Shown here piece after piece: positions 1 to 6,958 of a DNA stretch of 10,082 nucleotides. The position numbers and the translations under genes are program-made. The notes below the pieces were generated by a model that did no database searches, was not told the origin of the DNA, and saw only the letters and a list, made by a program, of their open reading frames with translations. The DNA comes from Bryobacterales bacterium (lineage in GTDB: Bacteria; Cyanobacteriota; Vampirovibrionia; Obscuribacterales; Obscuribacteraceae), in assembly GCA_903970295.1 (NCBI GenBank), contig CAJCHQ010001015.1, positions 1 to 10,082 on the forward strand, in the 5' to 3' direction. Position 1 is the first letter of the stretch, and each line of letters begins with the position of its first letter.

Positions 1-187
1 TGCCGTTTTTGGCAGCGTCTTGCAGAAGATTCAAAAATTCGGTAGAACTGTTGCGCAAAGAACTTTCAGAAACAGCCTGCGATCTGTCTTTGTCGGTTAG
101 TTGTTGAGTAACCCAATCGGTTAATAATTCCTTCTGCGAATTGTTGAAAATCGCAGCCAGAGCAGAAACAGTTGTCTCTTTGGTCAT
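1..187 (-). CDS. RsbRD-type sensor domain protein, N-terminal fragment (cut by window edge)
   Basis: The first 62 residues are readable and the gene runs off the left edge. They begin MTKETTVSAL and contain a helix-rich stretch with LLTDWVTQQL (about residues 21-30) and SLRNSSTEFLNLLQDA (about 43-58). This 'LL..W......E..LR..S.EFL.LL..A' pattern is that of the RsbRD N-terminal domain, found in front of STAS domains in RsbR-like stressosome proteins and in some histidine kinases. A role in general stress signalling is inferred from the family; the output domain lies outside the window. I chose ATG at 187 because a GAGG (200-197) sits 9 bases upstream. An in-frame ATG at 196 touches that GAGG, so it is less likely. 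A further in-frame ATG at 256 would add 23 residues. A TATACT -10-like hexamer (235-230), lacking a good -35, would suit the 187 start. Confidence 0.6.
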   Translation of the reverse strand, partial: MTKETTVSALAAIFNNSQKELLTDWVTQQLTDKDRSQAVSESSLRNSSTEFLNLLQDAAKNG

Positions 188-620
188 AATAGTCATCCTC
201 AATTTGGACTGGTCGAGCTGAGCTATTTTAGTATATGCTCTGGTGTTCGCGCTCATGACGTCCTGACCGGTCCCAAACTCATGTCTGATTCACTTTCATA
301 AAACTGGAAGAATTGGTCGGATGATTTTTCGCATAACTCCTTACAACTGAATCGTGAGCGCCATCTCAGTTCGCCAAGCATGACGCCCAGCCGCTGCCGG
401 TCAGGCAACTTGACCGATGGTCCAGAGTTGAGATCTTCCATGCTCTAATCGTGCCAGGTGCGAGGTCCGCTTAAAATCAAACAACTGAGTGATTTTAGTC
501 AGTCATCCAGAGTGATATTTCTCAATACGAAGGCGCTATGTCCGATTTTGTACATATGGCGAATTTCTCAAGCGAAATTCCTGACAAACCTTCACACTGC
601 CTGCGCGTTGCTTAACTACA

Positions 621-640
621 AGCAATTATTCAAAATTGCT
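621..640. repeat. 7-bp inverted repeat (AT-rich hairpin)
   Basis: AGCAATT (621-627) and AATTGCT (634-640) are perfect reverse complements around a 6-base loop. No T-run follows on either strand, so it is not a typical rho-independent terminator. It lies about 100 bases downstream of the small gene at 973-740. It may be a weak hairpin or chance. Confidence 0.35.
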
Positions 641-668
641 CAGTCGCCAGGTTCCATCCCCACCACAA

Positions 669-681
669 TCACCCCGGGTGA
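669..681. repeat. GC-rich 13-bp dyad
   Basis: TCACCC and GGGTGA flank a single central C at 675, giving a perfect 6-bp dyad. The centre is too tight to form a normal hairpin, so if functional it is more like a protein-binding palindrome. It lies downstream of the small gene 973-740 and far from any recognised start, so an operator role is doubtful. Confidence 0.25.
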
Positions 682-739
682 GAGGTGAGGATTTCTGGCC
701 AAACCGAAACAATGCGACTATTTTCAGGCACTGAAGCAA

Positions 740-973
740 CTAAGAATCGCGAACAGATCGCGGCGTCTGAAATTCAAATGACCCGCTTTGACTAGCCTGA
801 TCTCTTTTAACTAAAACGATTGTCTTTGTTTCCGGTTCGATTTGTTTGACCAACTGATTGTTAGCCAGTCCGTCGGCATATGAGATCGCAGCTTGAAACG
901 AAGCGAAGGGCGTAACTTCGCGTAAATATGAAACACGCCATCCTGCATGGTCGCTTTTACGGTTGTCTATCAC
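740..973 (-). CDS. Small conserved-looking hypothetical protein (77 aa)
   Basis: This reads as a soluble 77-residue protein, starting at GTG (973-971). The start is decided by an excellent GGAGG five bases upstream (CTGGAGGAAGGC then GTG), strong evidence that it is translated. The core has WRVSYLREVTPFASFQAAISYADGLA, then LVKQIEPETKTIVLVKRD: a beta hairpin, a helix and a further beta strand. The order (a Trp in the first strand, then an Ala-rich helix that could follow a 'F.S...A' turn) loosely recalls DUF2188-like small proteins, but I cannot assign it. A TACAAT -10-like hexamer lies at 1042-1037 (- strand) without a good -35. A 7-base direct repeat CGCGGAT (1044-1050 and 1062-1068) sits just upstream of it. 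It follows the terminator of the gene at 1382-1125, so it is probably transcribed separately. Confidence 0.65.
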   Translation of the reverse strand: MIDNRKSDHAGWRVSYLREVTPFASFQAAISYADGLANNQLVKQIEPETKTIVLVKRDQASQSGSFEFQTPRSVRDS

Positions 974-1068
974 GCCTTCCTCCAGCTAAGCAAAAGATCT
1001 TTTTTGAAACTTTTTGATTCTACTGGTCACATTTTGATTGTACCGCGGATGGTGCTAAAAACGCGGAT

Positions 1069-1099
1069 AAAAAAAACGAGCGCCTAGAGTAGCGCTCGT
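1069..1099 (-). terminator. Rho-independent terminator
   Basis: On the - strand an 8-bp perfect stem (ACGAGCGC at 1076-1083 pairing with GCGCTCGT at 1092-1099) with an 8-base loop is followed by eight T residues (complement of A1069-A1076, the last overlapping the stem). It lies 25 bases after the stop of the gene at 1382-1125 and would end its transcript. On the + strand the same stem is followed by CCGTTTTT, so it could work weakly in that direction too. Confidence 0.85.
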
Positions 1100-1124
1100 C
1101 CGTTTTTGTATTTCAAACAACAGC

Positions 1125-1382
1125 TTATTCAGCGGAATGAGAAGCGGCCTTGGTTTTCTTTTTGCTGTGATTAGCTGAAGCATGATCATCACTTTCAGAT
1201 TTGATTTCTGCTACCAAATCGTCCTTGTATTCAATTGCCTTTGCTGCCAATTCTTCGGCAGAATCTTTGGCCTTGAAACCGACCCGCAATACTTCCTTGA
1301 AAATTCTCTTAGCGTAGCCGCGACCATTTTCGGTTGTCAGAGCCGCAACCGCGACCAACGCCGCTATTCCCCATGGTCCCAT
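1125..1382 (-). CDS. Small membrane-anchored helical protein (DUF5132-/YtxH-like)
   Basis: The product is 85 residues. A hydrophobic N-terminal segment (about 4-16, GIAALVAVAALT) could be a single membrane anchor. Then comes a long amphipathic, charged helix (about 22-62: KRIFKEVLRVGFKAKDSAEELAAKAIEYKDDLVAEI in part) and a hydrophilic tail rich in Ser, Lys and His. A short TM helix followed by 'AK.....AEE.....DLVAE' is typical of DUF5132 and of YtxH-like small stress proteins; neither has a firmly known biochemical role. The ATG at 1382 is supported by GGAGG seven bases upstream (AGGAGGATCATCT). It is a single-gene unit: a terminator follows at 1099-1069, and upstream the Ku gene diverges. 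Function unknown; the family match rests on pattern only. Confidence 0.7.
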   Translation of the reverse strand: MGPWGIAALVAVAALTTENGRGYAKRIFKEVLRVGFKAKDSAEELAAKAIEYKDDLVAEIKSESDDHASANHSKKKTKAASHSAE

Positions 1383-1616
1383 AGATGATCCTCCTCGCTA
1401 GCCTCTACTCTTGATTCAGCAGATCTAATGATAAGGCAACTCTTCCATCGTAGCCATAAAAACCTCGTCCGATGTCGAGAATCTTGATATTTGATGAAGA
1501 AAAGCTCTTTCTCAGCAATAAATTCACTCGCCCAGCATTTGTATCAGGCGGAACCAGCCCCTGCCGCTAGCGTCACAGCTCGAGTCGACGAAGTCTGGAT
1601 AAAGAGAGGTGTGAAA

Positions 1617-2462
1617 ATGGGACGGTCTATGTGGAGCGGCGTTATCAGTTTCGGCATGGTGACAATTCCGGTCAAGCTATATACGGCAACCGAAAGCCAT
1701 GGTATCAGTTTTCATCAGCTGCATGCGAAGTGCGACACTAGAATCAAGGAGCTTCGCTGGTGCCCTCATTGTGACAAACAAGTAGATTGGGATGAAATCG
1801 TCAAAGGATACGAGTACGCGAAAGACAAATACGTCGAGATAACGGCCGAAGATCTGGAAAAACTGCCACTGCCAAGTAAACATACGATCGACGTCTCAGA
1901 TTTTGTCGCTGCCGAAGAAATCGACCCACTCTATTTCGATTCGAGCTATTACCTGGATGTTGAGCAAAGCGCCCAAAAACCGTACAAACTTCTCTTAGAT
2001 GCTTTGACAGAAAAAAATGTTGTGGGTGTGGCGACAATTGCTTTTAGAAACAAGGAGCGTCTGTGCGCCTTAAGACCCTCCGGTGGCGCTCTGATTCTTC
2101 AAACTCTGCTTTACGACGACGAAATCAAACCGAATGAAAACTCGCCGGCTGCGTCAGCGAAAGTCTCAGCGCAAGAAAAGAAGATGGCGAATAGCCTGAT
2201 CGACGCTCTCACTACAAGTTTCGAACCAGAGAAGTTTAAAGACAAATACCAGGCCGCACTGAAAAAATTGATCGACGCTAAGTTGAAGGGTGTCGAACTC
2301 GAGGAACCGAAACGAAATGCTTCCACTCACGCGACGGATTTGATGGAAGCGTTGCGCGCCAGCGTCGAGAACCTGAGCAAGGGGAAAGGCGCTCAGGGAG
2401 CGATTAAAAAAGCCCACAGGGCAGGAACCTCGACCAAATCTAAAAACAAAAAGAGTGCTTGA
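1617..2462 (+). CDS. ku: Non-homologous end-joining protein Ku
   Basis: Bacterial Ku forms a homodimeric ring that slides onto broken DNA ends and recruits LigD for end joining. The start MGRSMWSGVISFGMVTIPVKLY is the usual Ku N-terminus. The beta-barrel core continues through VKGYEYAKDKYVEIT (63-77), DPLYFDSSYYLDV (103-115) and the helical region with KLLLDALTEKNVVGVATIAFRNKERLCALRPSGG (124-157). H36, C39, C49 and C52 (HAKC ... CPHC) form a possible zinc ribbon; many other bacterial Ku proteins lack these cysteines. The C-terminus (about 255-281) is Lys-rich (KKAHRAG ... KSKNKKSA), as in Ku tails that bind DNA and LigD. ATG at 1617 was chosen because GAGG (1606-1609) lies seven bases upstream and the protein then begins where the family does. 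The frame stays open upstream to TTG 1491 (42 extra residues, no family match, weak ribosome binding site). Length 281 is normal. It converges on the YihY gene, 34 bases away. Confidence 0.96.
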   Translation: MGRSMWSGVISFGMVTIPVKLYTATESHGISFHQLHAKCDTRIKELRWCPHCDKQVDWDEIVKGYEYAKDKYVEITAEDLEKLPLPSKHTIDVSDFVAAEEIDPLYFDSSYYLDVEQSAQKPYKLLLDALTEKNVVGVATIAFRNKERLCALRPSGGALILQTLLYDDEIKPNENSPAASAKVSAQEKKMANSLIDALTTSFEPEKFKDKYQAALKKLIDAKLKGVELEEPKRNASTHATDLMEALRASVENLSKGKGAQGAIKKAHRAGTSTKSKNKKSA

Positions 2463-2496
2463 AGTCGCCGAAATTTCGGTGTGATACCTCTGGCAA

Positions 2497-3360
2497 CTAT
2501 TTGTTTGGGGCAGAATCCGCGTCTGCAACGCCGAGCACTTTGTTGACTGCCGCGGCACCCAAGAGAACGGCAGCGGTCAACCAGAACCACAGAAGCAAGA
2601 CCATGACGCCGCCAAGTGACCCGTAGACTTTGTCATACGAGGCAAAATTTTGGACATACACGCGAAACAGAAATGTATTGGTCAAAAAGAACAAAGAACC
2701 TAACAAACTGCCCAGGGTCACCCAGGCGGTACGCTGCTCCGAGTGCGGGCCAATTTGAAAAGACAGGGCGAAGCTCAGGAGCGTAATCACGAAAGCTCCA
2801 AAAAAATGAGCAATACTAGCGGCGATTGCAGCAAACGACGCTAACCCAACTAATCTCAAAATTTGCGGCCAAGCGATGATGGTCACCAAGGACCCCATAA
2901 GCAGCACCGATTGAACCACTGTCATACCCATCGAGATCAGGCGACGATGCCAGTAATTTCGAGTTTCTTTGACTCCATAAATGTGATTGAAAGCATCCAT
3001 TACGGCTAGAAACAGACTCGATGCAACCCAGAGCGAAGCGGCCAGACTAATGGACAATATCGCATTGGGATGTCCCTGCTGCATTCGCGTTATTTGCAGC
3101 TCCAGGAGAGTGTAAGCACTGTTTGGGAAAAGTGACTTCATGCCATGCTCGAGTTCAATCACGGCTTGTTGCTCTACACCCCTGAGACCATGAGGTAGAA
3201 CCGCTAAATCGGGTAACAGCTGTACGGACAAAGCGAGCAAAACGCCCATGAATGGAACGCAGGCGAGCATTGCGTAAAAGGCAATTGCCGCAGCGCGCGT
3301 CAAGATTTCGTGATCGTTGAATTCATCAACTAGAGCGCGTACGAAGTGTGCAAAGGTCAT
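2497..3360 (-). CDS. YihY/BrkB-family inner membrane protein
   Basis: This is an integral membrane protein of the YihY/virulence-factor-BrkB family, once wrongly called ribonuclease BN. Its biochemical role is not firmly established. Family landmarks are visible, counting from the 3360 start: a first membrane segment with RAAAIAFYAMLACVPFMGVLLAL (about 22-44), then LWVASSLFLAVMDAFNHIYGV (about 109-129) followed by the basic NYWHRRL turn, then further hydrophobic helices. The signature YGSLGGVMVLLLWFWLTAAVLLGAA lies near the C-terminus. About six membrane helices are predicted; 287 residues is normal. The frame also offers ATG at 3414 (18 more residues), but that codon lacks a ribosome binding site and would sit at the predicted transcription start. 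ATG 3360 has GAGGGGG directly upstream and fits a leader of about 55 bases from the promoter at 3451-3422. It lies between ku and ligD, which does not prove a repair role. Confidence 0.9.
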   Translation of the reverse strand: MTFAHFVRALVDEFNDHEILTRAAAIAFYAMLACVPFMGVLLALSVQLLPDLAVLPHGLRGVEQQAVIELEHGMKSLFPNSAYTLLELQITRMQQGHPNAILSISLAASLWVASSLFLAVMDAFNHIYGVKETRNYWHRRLISMGMTVVQSVLLMGSLVTIIAWPQILRLVGLASFAAIAASIAHFFGAFVITLLSFALSFQIGPHSEQRTAWVTLGSLLGSLFFLTNTFLFRVYVQNFASYDKVYGSLGGVMVLLLWFWLTAAVLLGAAAVNKVLGVADADSAPNK

Positions 3361-3421
3361 CCCCCTCAGGGTGAGTGTGCCGCAGAATTTTTGAGGGAGA
3401 GCCTGGTCGAACATAGGGCAA

Positions 3422-3451
3422 ATTATGACCGGGTTTATACCCTTTAATCAA
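3422..3451 (-). promoter_or_regulatory. Probable sigma-70-type promoter of the YihY gene, with a dyad in the spacer
   Basis: On the - strand TTGATT (3451-3446) and CATAAT (3427-3422) are 18 bases apart, matching 4/6 and 5/6 of the -35 and -10 consensus. Predicted transcription starts near 3415, consistent with translation from 3360. GGGT-TTAT-ACCC (3431-3442) is a perfect 4-bp dyad inside the spacer, where a bound repressor or activator could act. This is pattern reading only. Confidence 0.4.
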
Positions 3452-3494
3452 GCGCTAAGCGTAACATCGAAGAGTTGGCTTAGCCAGCCGTCAA

Positions 3495-3707
3495 TTAGCC
3501 CAGCGATCTCTTCATGATTTCGGCTACGGCATTGCAAATCGATTCCCGTACTGTCGGACCAAAGCCAATTACGTCTCTCTCGCCCGGATTTTGGCACCGA
3601 GACACGATGCAAGTAAACTGAAGTGCGCCGTCCAATGCGGCAGGCGCAACTTGAACAGTTCGTCCAGCTCTGCATAACACAATTAGCAGTTGCTCAACTA
3701 TATTCAT
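3495..3707 (-). CDS. Small protein of unknown function downstream of ligD (70 aa; possible C-terminal frameshift)
   Basis: A 70-residue product starting MNIVEQLLIVLCRAGRT. I do not recognise it. ATG 3707 is well supported: AGAGGAG lies about six bases upstream. The layout is helix (1-14), two or three strands (VQVAPAALDGALQFTCIVSRC), a loop, then GFGPTVRESICNAVAEIM (48-65). The 'GPT..E.I.NA...I' ending resembles that of small alpha-beta proteins of the HicB-like or dsRBD-like kind, but this is only resemblance. The reading frame ends KRSLG-stop. Adding one A in the AAGAG at about 3510-3506 would instead continue as EIAGLIDGWLSQLFDVTLSA (ending near 3448), an orderly amphipathic helix; a frameshift or a naturally short protein are both possible. 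It lies 62 bases after ligD on the same strand; a TATACT at 3739-3734 could be a separate weak -10. Confidence 0.6.
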   Translation of the reverse strand: MNIVEQLLIVLCRAGRTVQVAPAALDGALQFTCIVSRCQNPGERDVIGFGPTVRESICNAVAEIMKRSLG

Positions 3708-3769
3708 ACGAGTCTCCTCTGCATTCTCTTTGCAGTATAAGTTTCACCAATAACATCGCAGAACGCTGC

Positions 3770-6667
3770 TCATTTTTTCTCCACGGCTCGTGCGTCCCGG
3801 CTAAGAATCTTCCTCAGGTCATTTTTGTGGTCCAATATATCGTTCCATAGATCGCCTCTGGCTGCCAGTCGCTCAGGCAGCGAGCGCATCGTAAAATCGG
3901 TAGGATATACATCGCGCAGTTCCCCCCATTCGAGAGGCGTTGAAACACAGCCTTCAGCAGCCACGCGCGGAGAATAGATTGAAGCAAGACTCTTGGATCG
4001 AGCATTCATGTTATGGTCCATGAAAACTTTGCCGGTTCGTTTCACAACCGCCCAATCCATCGTCACGGCTTTAGGATGCTCGTGCAAAACCTGGCGACAA
4101 ATAATTTCAGATAAACTCCGAACCGTGTCGTAATCGATATTTCGTTCGATCGGGATATAAATATGCAATCCTGTTTTTCCTGAAGTCTTGATAAAAGACG
4201 ACAGTCTCAGGCGATCCAGATGCTCTTTTAGAAAGAAAGCAACGTCACAACAATCTTGAAAGCCCTGCCGATGCAAACCTGGTTCATCTCCCTTCTTCTC
4301 TTTACCACTGTAAAGATACGGATCGAGATCCAGAACCAAGTAATCTGGATAATTCATGATCGACGCCTCGAGAGTTTCGACTGAGCCGGTCGTCTTCGTC
4401 GGCAAATTTGTGGCATCGGGATGGGGATCGATACGCGTGTGTGAAGTGTGGATTTCAAGGTCAGCGATTTGTCCAAGCCAAAGCAATGTTGCCAGGTTGT
4501 TGCAGACGAGAAAATCTTGATCCTTCTCTTCATGCTCAGTGTAAACCCTGACCGTTTTGACAAACTTGGGAAGATTCTGCTCCCAGTGCTTTTGATAAAA
4601 ACGACTTTCATTAATGCCATTGGGAAATCTCACCAGAGTGAGCAGTCGATCGGTCAGATGCGGCACGATGAAGTTAGAAACCTGAGCAAGGTAGATCAGG
4701 TAATCGCGTTTCGTAATCGCTGCCTCTGAGCCAAAAGCAGGCCAAAATATTTTATTCAAGCTCGTCACTGGCAAAGAAAAACCGTCCAACTCAAGATTGG
4801 CCTTATCTTTATCATTATTCAATTGCTCGAGCACGCTCGCTGTAGAAGCATTTTCGTCACTCGGCGCGGGTCGCAGCAGCGTCGCCACTGGCCTTCTTTC
4901 AGGCGGCTCAGACTTGTCTTCCTCCGGCGCCCTCGCACTCACATGCAGCACCGGAATTTCTCTCACCTCAGCCGGCTCAATATCTTCGCGCAGCCGCATG
5001 TAAACAGGTGCTCGCAGTATATTGTCTTGAGTGCGCTCCATAAATTTCACTTCTACAACGAGTTCAGGCTTGACCCAGGTTGGATTCAATTTGCCCTGTG
5101 GCTTTTTTTTGAAAGGACATTTTTTCTGAATCAAAGGCTTCATAGTGCTCAAGAGAGCATTCAATTTCTTGCCATCAAATCCGGTGCCAACACCGCCCAC
5201 ATAGTGCAGGTCGCCGGCATCATCGTATTCACCCAAGATCAAAGAACCAAAAGTATGTAGACGCGAGCCGGTGCCTTCGGTAAAACCGCATATTAAAAAC
5301 TCGGCTGTGAGTGCACTCTTTATCTTCAACCAGGAGCGAGAGCGCCTGCCCATCTCATATCGGCTCGTTTCCTGCTTGGCGACAATACCTTCGAGCCCGT
5401 GTTCTACACATCCGGCATAAGCGGAAAATCCATCGGTGCCTAGCGACCGCACAAGACGCACTTGGTCATTTGTCTTGAGCACTTTCTCCAAAAGCTTTTT
5501 TCGTTCAATTACAGGCAGGTCTGTCAGATCAAGACCTTGTGCGTAGATCAGATCGAACACATAGTAAATGAGTGCGCTTTTCGCCTTCGAGGACTGACCA
5601 GTCGCTGCCGAGCGTCCGCCACCTCCGCTTTGTTGCAGATGCTGAAACGATGGCCGGCCTTTTTCATCGAGCGCCACCACTTCACCGTCAAAAACGAAAT
5701 CATCTAGATAGCCAGCCAATCCCTCGCAAATTTGAGGAAATTTTGCCGTGGTATCGAGCCCCCGCCGGGAGGTCAACCGACACTTCCCATTTTGGAGAAA
5801 GGCGACTGCTCTGACGCCATCGAGCTTGGGCTCGAAAAACCAGCCTTTCGCTTCAAAAGGGGCATCGACAAGACTGGCCAGCATGGGCGAGATCTGCTCA
5901 GGAAAAGCGGCTTTCTTGCCAGCGCTAATCGATGCCGATGTCTCTAATTCACTACTTTTTTTTTCAGGCTTACCAGTGGCGCCCGTCTTTGTTTTCTTTG
6001 CGCTTTTACCAGTGGTTTTCGGATCTGCACTTTTCTCGCCGCCGGCTGTCCAGATCCGCTCAGCACCTTTTTCCTGCAAATCTTCGAGTGTATGTCCTGA
6101 AACAACTGAAGCGTCTTCTTCAGTGACATCACGTTCCTTATCTTCGAATCCGTCGTGATGCTTGATCAATAGCCATTCTTTGTCTTTGCCATGCAGTCGG
6201 ACGAGAGTCCACGAGCCCTCTAACTTTTCTCCCTTCAAATAGAATGACAGTTTGCCTTTTTTCACACCTTCCCGCATGCGCTGGTTGGCGTCGTCTTTGT
6301 CATCCCACGAGTAAATTTGTTTTTCGTCTGGCGAATAAGTACCGCGATCCCAGATGATTACTTCACCAGCACCATATTGTTTCTCTGGAATAATGCCCTC
6401 GAAGTCGGAGTATTCCAGGGGATGATCTTCAGTCATCACAGCCAGGCGTTTGTCGACAGGATTGAGGGACGGCCCTTTCGGAACAGCCCAGGAAACCATG
6501 ACTCCGTCTATTTCGAGGCGGAAGTCATAATGCAATCTGCGGGCCGCGTGCTTTTGAATGACGAACGACAGGGACTGACTTTTCTTCTTTTTGCCCTGCG
6601 CCTTTGCTGCGCCTGCAGGCTCAGGCGTTTTTTCGAAGTCTCGTTTGCGCTTGTATTCATGCAACAT
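3770..6667 (-). CDS. ligD: Multifunctional NHEJ DNA ligase LigD (phosphoesterase-ligase-polymerase)
   Basis: ATP-dependent ligase that repairs double-strand breaks with Ku; 965 residues, full length. Three domains are in the order PE-LIG-POL, as in Pseudomonas LigD; mycobacterial LigD puts POL first. PE (about 1-200): metal/phosphate site H40, H46, D48, R50 (HAARRLHYDFRLE) and H82 (EDHPLEY). LIG (about 255-575): nucleotidyl-accepting K281 in EPKLDG, followed by RRG (301-303), FDGE (326-329), GLEGIVAK (424-431) and WLKIK (446-450). POL (about 630-955, primase-polymerase fold): metal-binding D780 and D782 (LDLDP) and D884 (VFMDHN), plus GLHIYIP (833-839). All expected catalytic residues are present, so it should be active. 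A Lys/Thr/Ser-rich linker (about 207-255) and a Pro/acid-rich linker (about 575-625) join the domains. ATG 6667 has GGAG eight bases upstream. The small gene at 3707 follows 62 bases later, suggesting one transcript. Confidence 0.97.
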   Translation of the reverse strand: MLHEYKRKRDFEKTPEPAGAAKAQGKKKKSQSLSFVIQKHAARRLHYDFRLEIDGVMVSWAVPKGPSLNPVDKRLAVMTEDHPLEYSDFEGIIPEKQYGAGEVIIWDRGTYSPDEKQIYSWDDKDDANQRMREGVKKGKLSFYLKGEKLEGSWTLVRLHGKDKEWLLIKHHDGFEDKERDVTEEDASVVSGHTLEDLQEKGAERIWTAGGEKSADPKTTGKSAKKTKTGATGKPEKKSSELETSASISAGKKAAFPEQISPMLASLVDAPFEAKGWFFEPKLDGVRAVAFLQNGKCRLTSRRGLDTTAKFPQICEGLAGYLDDFVFDGEVVALDEKGRPSFQHLQQSGGGGRSAATGQSSKAKSALIYYVFDLIYAQGLDLTDLPVIERKKLLEKVLKTNDQVRLVRSLGTDGFSAYAGCVEHGLEGIVAKQETSRYEMGRRSRSWLKIKSALTAEFLICGFTEGTGSRLHTFGSLILGEYDDAGDLHYVGGVGTGFDGKKLNALLSTMKPLIQKKCPFKKKPQGKLNPTWVKPELVVEVKFMERTQDNILRAPVYMRLREDIEPAEVREIPVLHVSARAPEEDKSEPPERRPVATLLRPAPSDENASTASVLEQLNNDKDKANLELDGFSLPVTSLNKIFWPAFGSEAAITKRDYLIYLAQVSNFIVPHLTDRLLTLVRFPNGINESRFYQKHWEQNLPKFVKTVRVYTEHEEKDQDFLVCNNLATLLWLGQIADLEIHTSHTRIDPHPDATNLPTKTTGSVETLEASIMNYPDYLVLDLDPYLYSGKEKKGDEPGLHRQGFQDCCDVAFFLKEHLDRLRLSSFIKTSGKTGLHIYIPIERNIDYDTVRSLSEIICRQVLHEHPKAVTMDWAVVKRTGKVFMDHNMNARSKSLASIYSPRVAAEGCVSTPLEWGELRDVYPTDFTMRSLPERLAARGDLWNDILDHKNDLRKILSRDARAVEKK

Positions 6668-6958
6668 ACGTCGGTCTCCGGCACCGTCTCAGCGACTTGC
6701 TTTCAGCTGACAGTTGACGGCAAGCTCAGTTGTTGAGTTCCAACCTCAGCGTATGTCAATGACAATTTTTCAAAACCAATTAGGCTGCAACTCTCCACCA
6801 AGTGTAAACCTTAAATGCGGACTTGGAAACGAAAAAATAGTTTCAGCGTAAAGTCTGCAGTTGCATCGCCTAATCATATTGAGCGATCAGCCAGATTTGC
6901 TAAACATGAATGACCCTTATCTGTATAGTAATAAACACAGCGCGACTGAAGCATATTT
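6668..6958. other. Divergent intergenic region between ligD and the CPBP protease gene
   Basis: It must hold the start signals of both genes. For ligD (- strand) the best pair I see is TTTACA (6808-6803) with CCTAAT (6784-6779), 18 bases apart: a good -35 but a poor -10. A TTGACA (6759-6754) lacks a matching -10. The protease gene has the better promoter, listed separately. I see no small gene, clear SOS-type operator, riboswitch or repeat. Confidence 0.4.
6901..6929 (+). promoter_or_regulatory. Candidate sigma-70-type promoter for the CPBP protease gene
   Basis: TAAACA (6901-6906, 4/6 of the -35 consensus) and TATAGT (6924-6929, 5/6 of the -10 consensus) are 17 bases apart. Transcription would begin near 6936, leaving a leader of about 23 bases before the ATG at 6959. 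Confidence 0.4.

Larger units (their letters stand above)
188..739. other. Intergenic stretch without a convincing gene
   Basis: No reading frame here looks like a gene. An open frame at 441-253 (-) encodes 62 residues without a recognisable domain or a clear ribosome binding site. Its TGA overlaps an upstream in-frame ATG (256) of the RsbRD gene as ATGA, the only hint of coupling. An open frame at 458-688 (+) starts with GTG, has no ribosome binding site and looks non-coding. The stretch holds a weak -10 (235-230, - strand) for the RsbRD gene and two short dyads (621-640 and 669-681). I see no tRNA, no insertion-sequence ends and no strong terminator. Confidence 0.5.

Noticed and set aside
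1491..1616. Upstream extension of Ku by 42 residues (TTG 1491/ATG 1494).
   Set aside because: No good ribosome binding site, no family match, and a well-spaced GAGG in front of ATG 1617, which gives the usual Ku N-terminus.
2466..2482. CCGAAATTTCGG palindrome between the convergent ku and YihY stops, as a shared terminator.
   Set aside because: It has no loop and no T-run, so it does not look like a rho-independent terminator.
4823..5260. Long open frames on the + strand inside ligD (also 5748-6158 and 6317-6736).
   Set aside because: They are antisense to a gene with all catalytic motifs intact and show no domain or ribosome binding site of their own.
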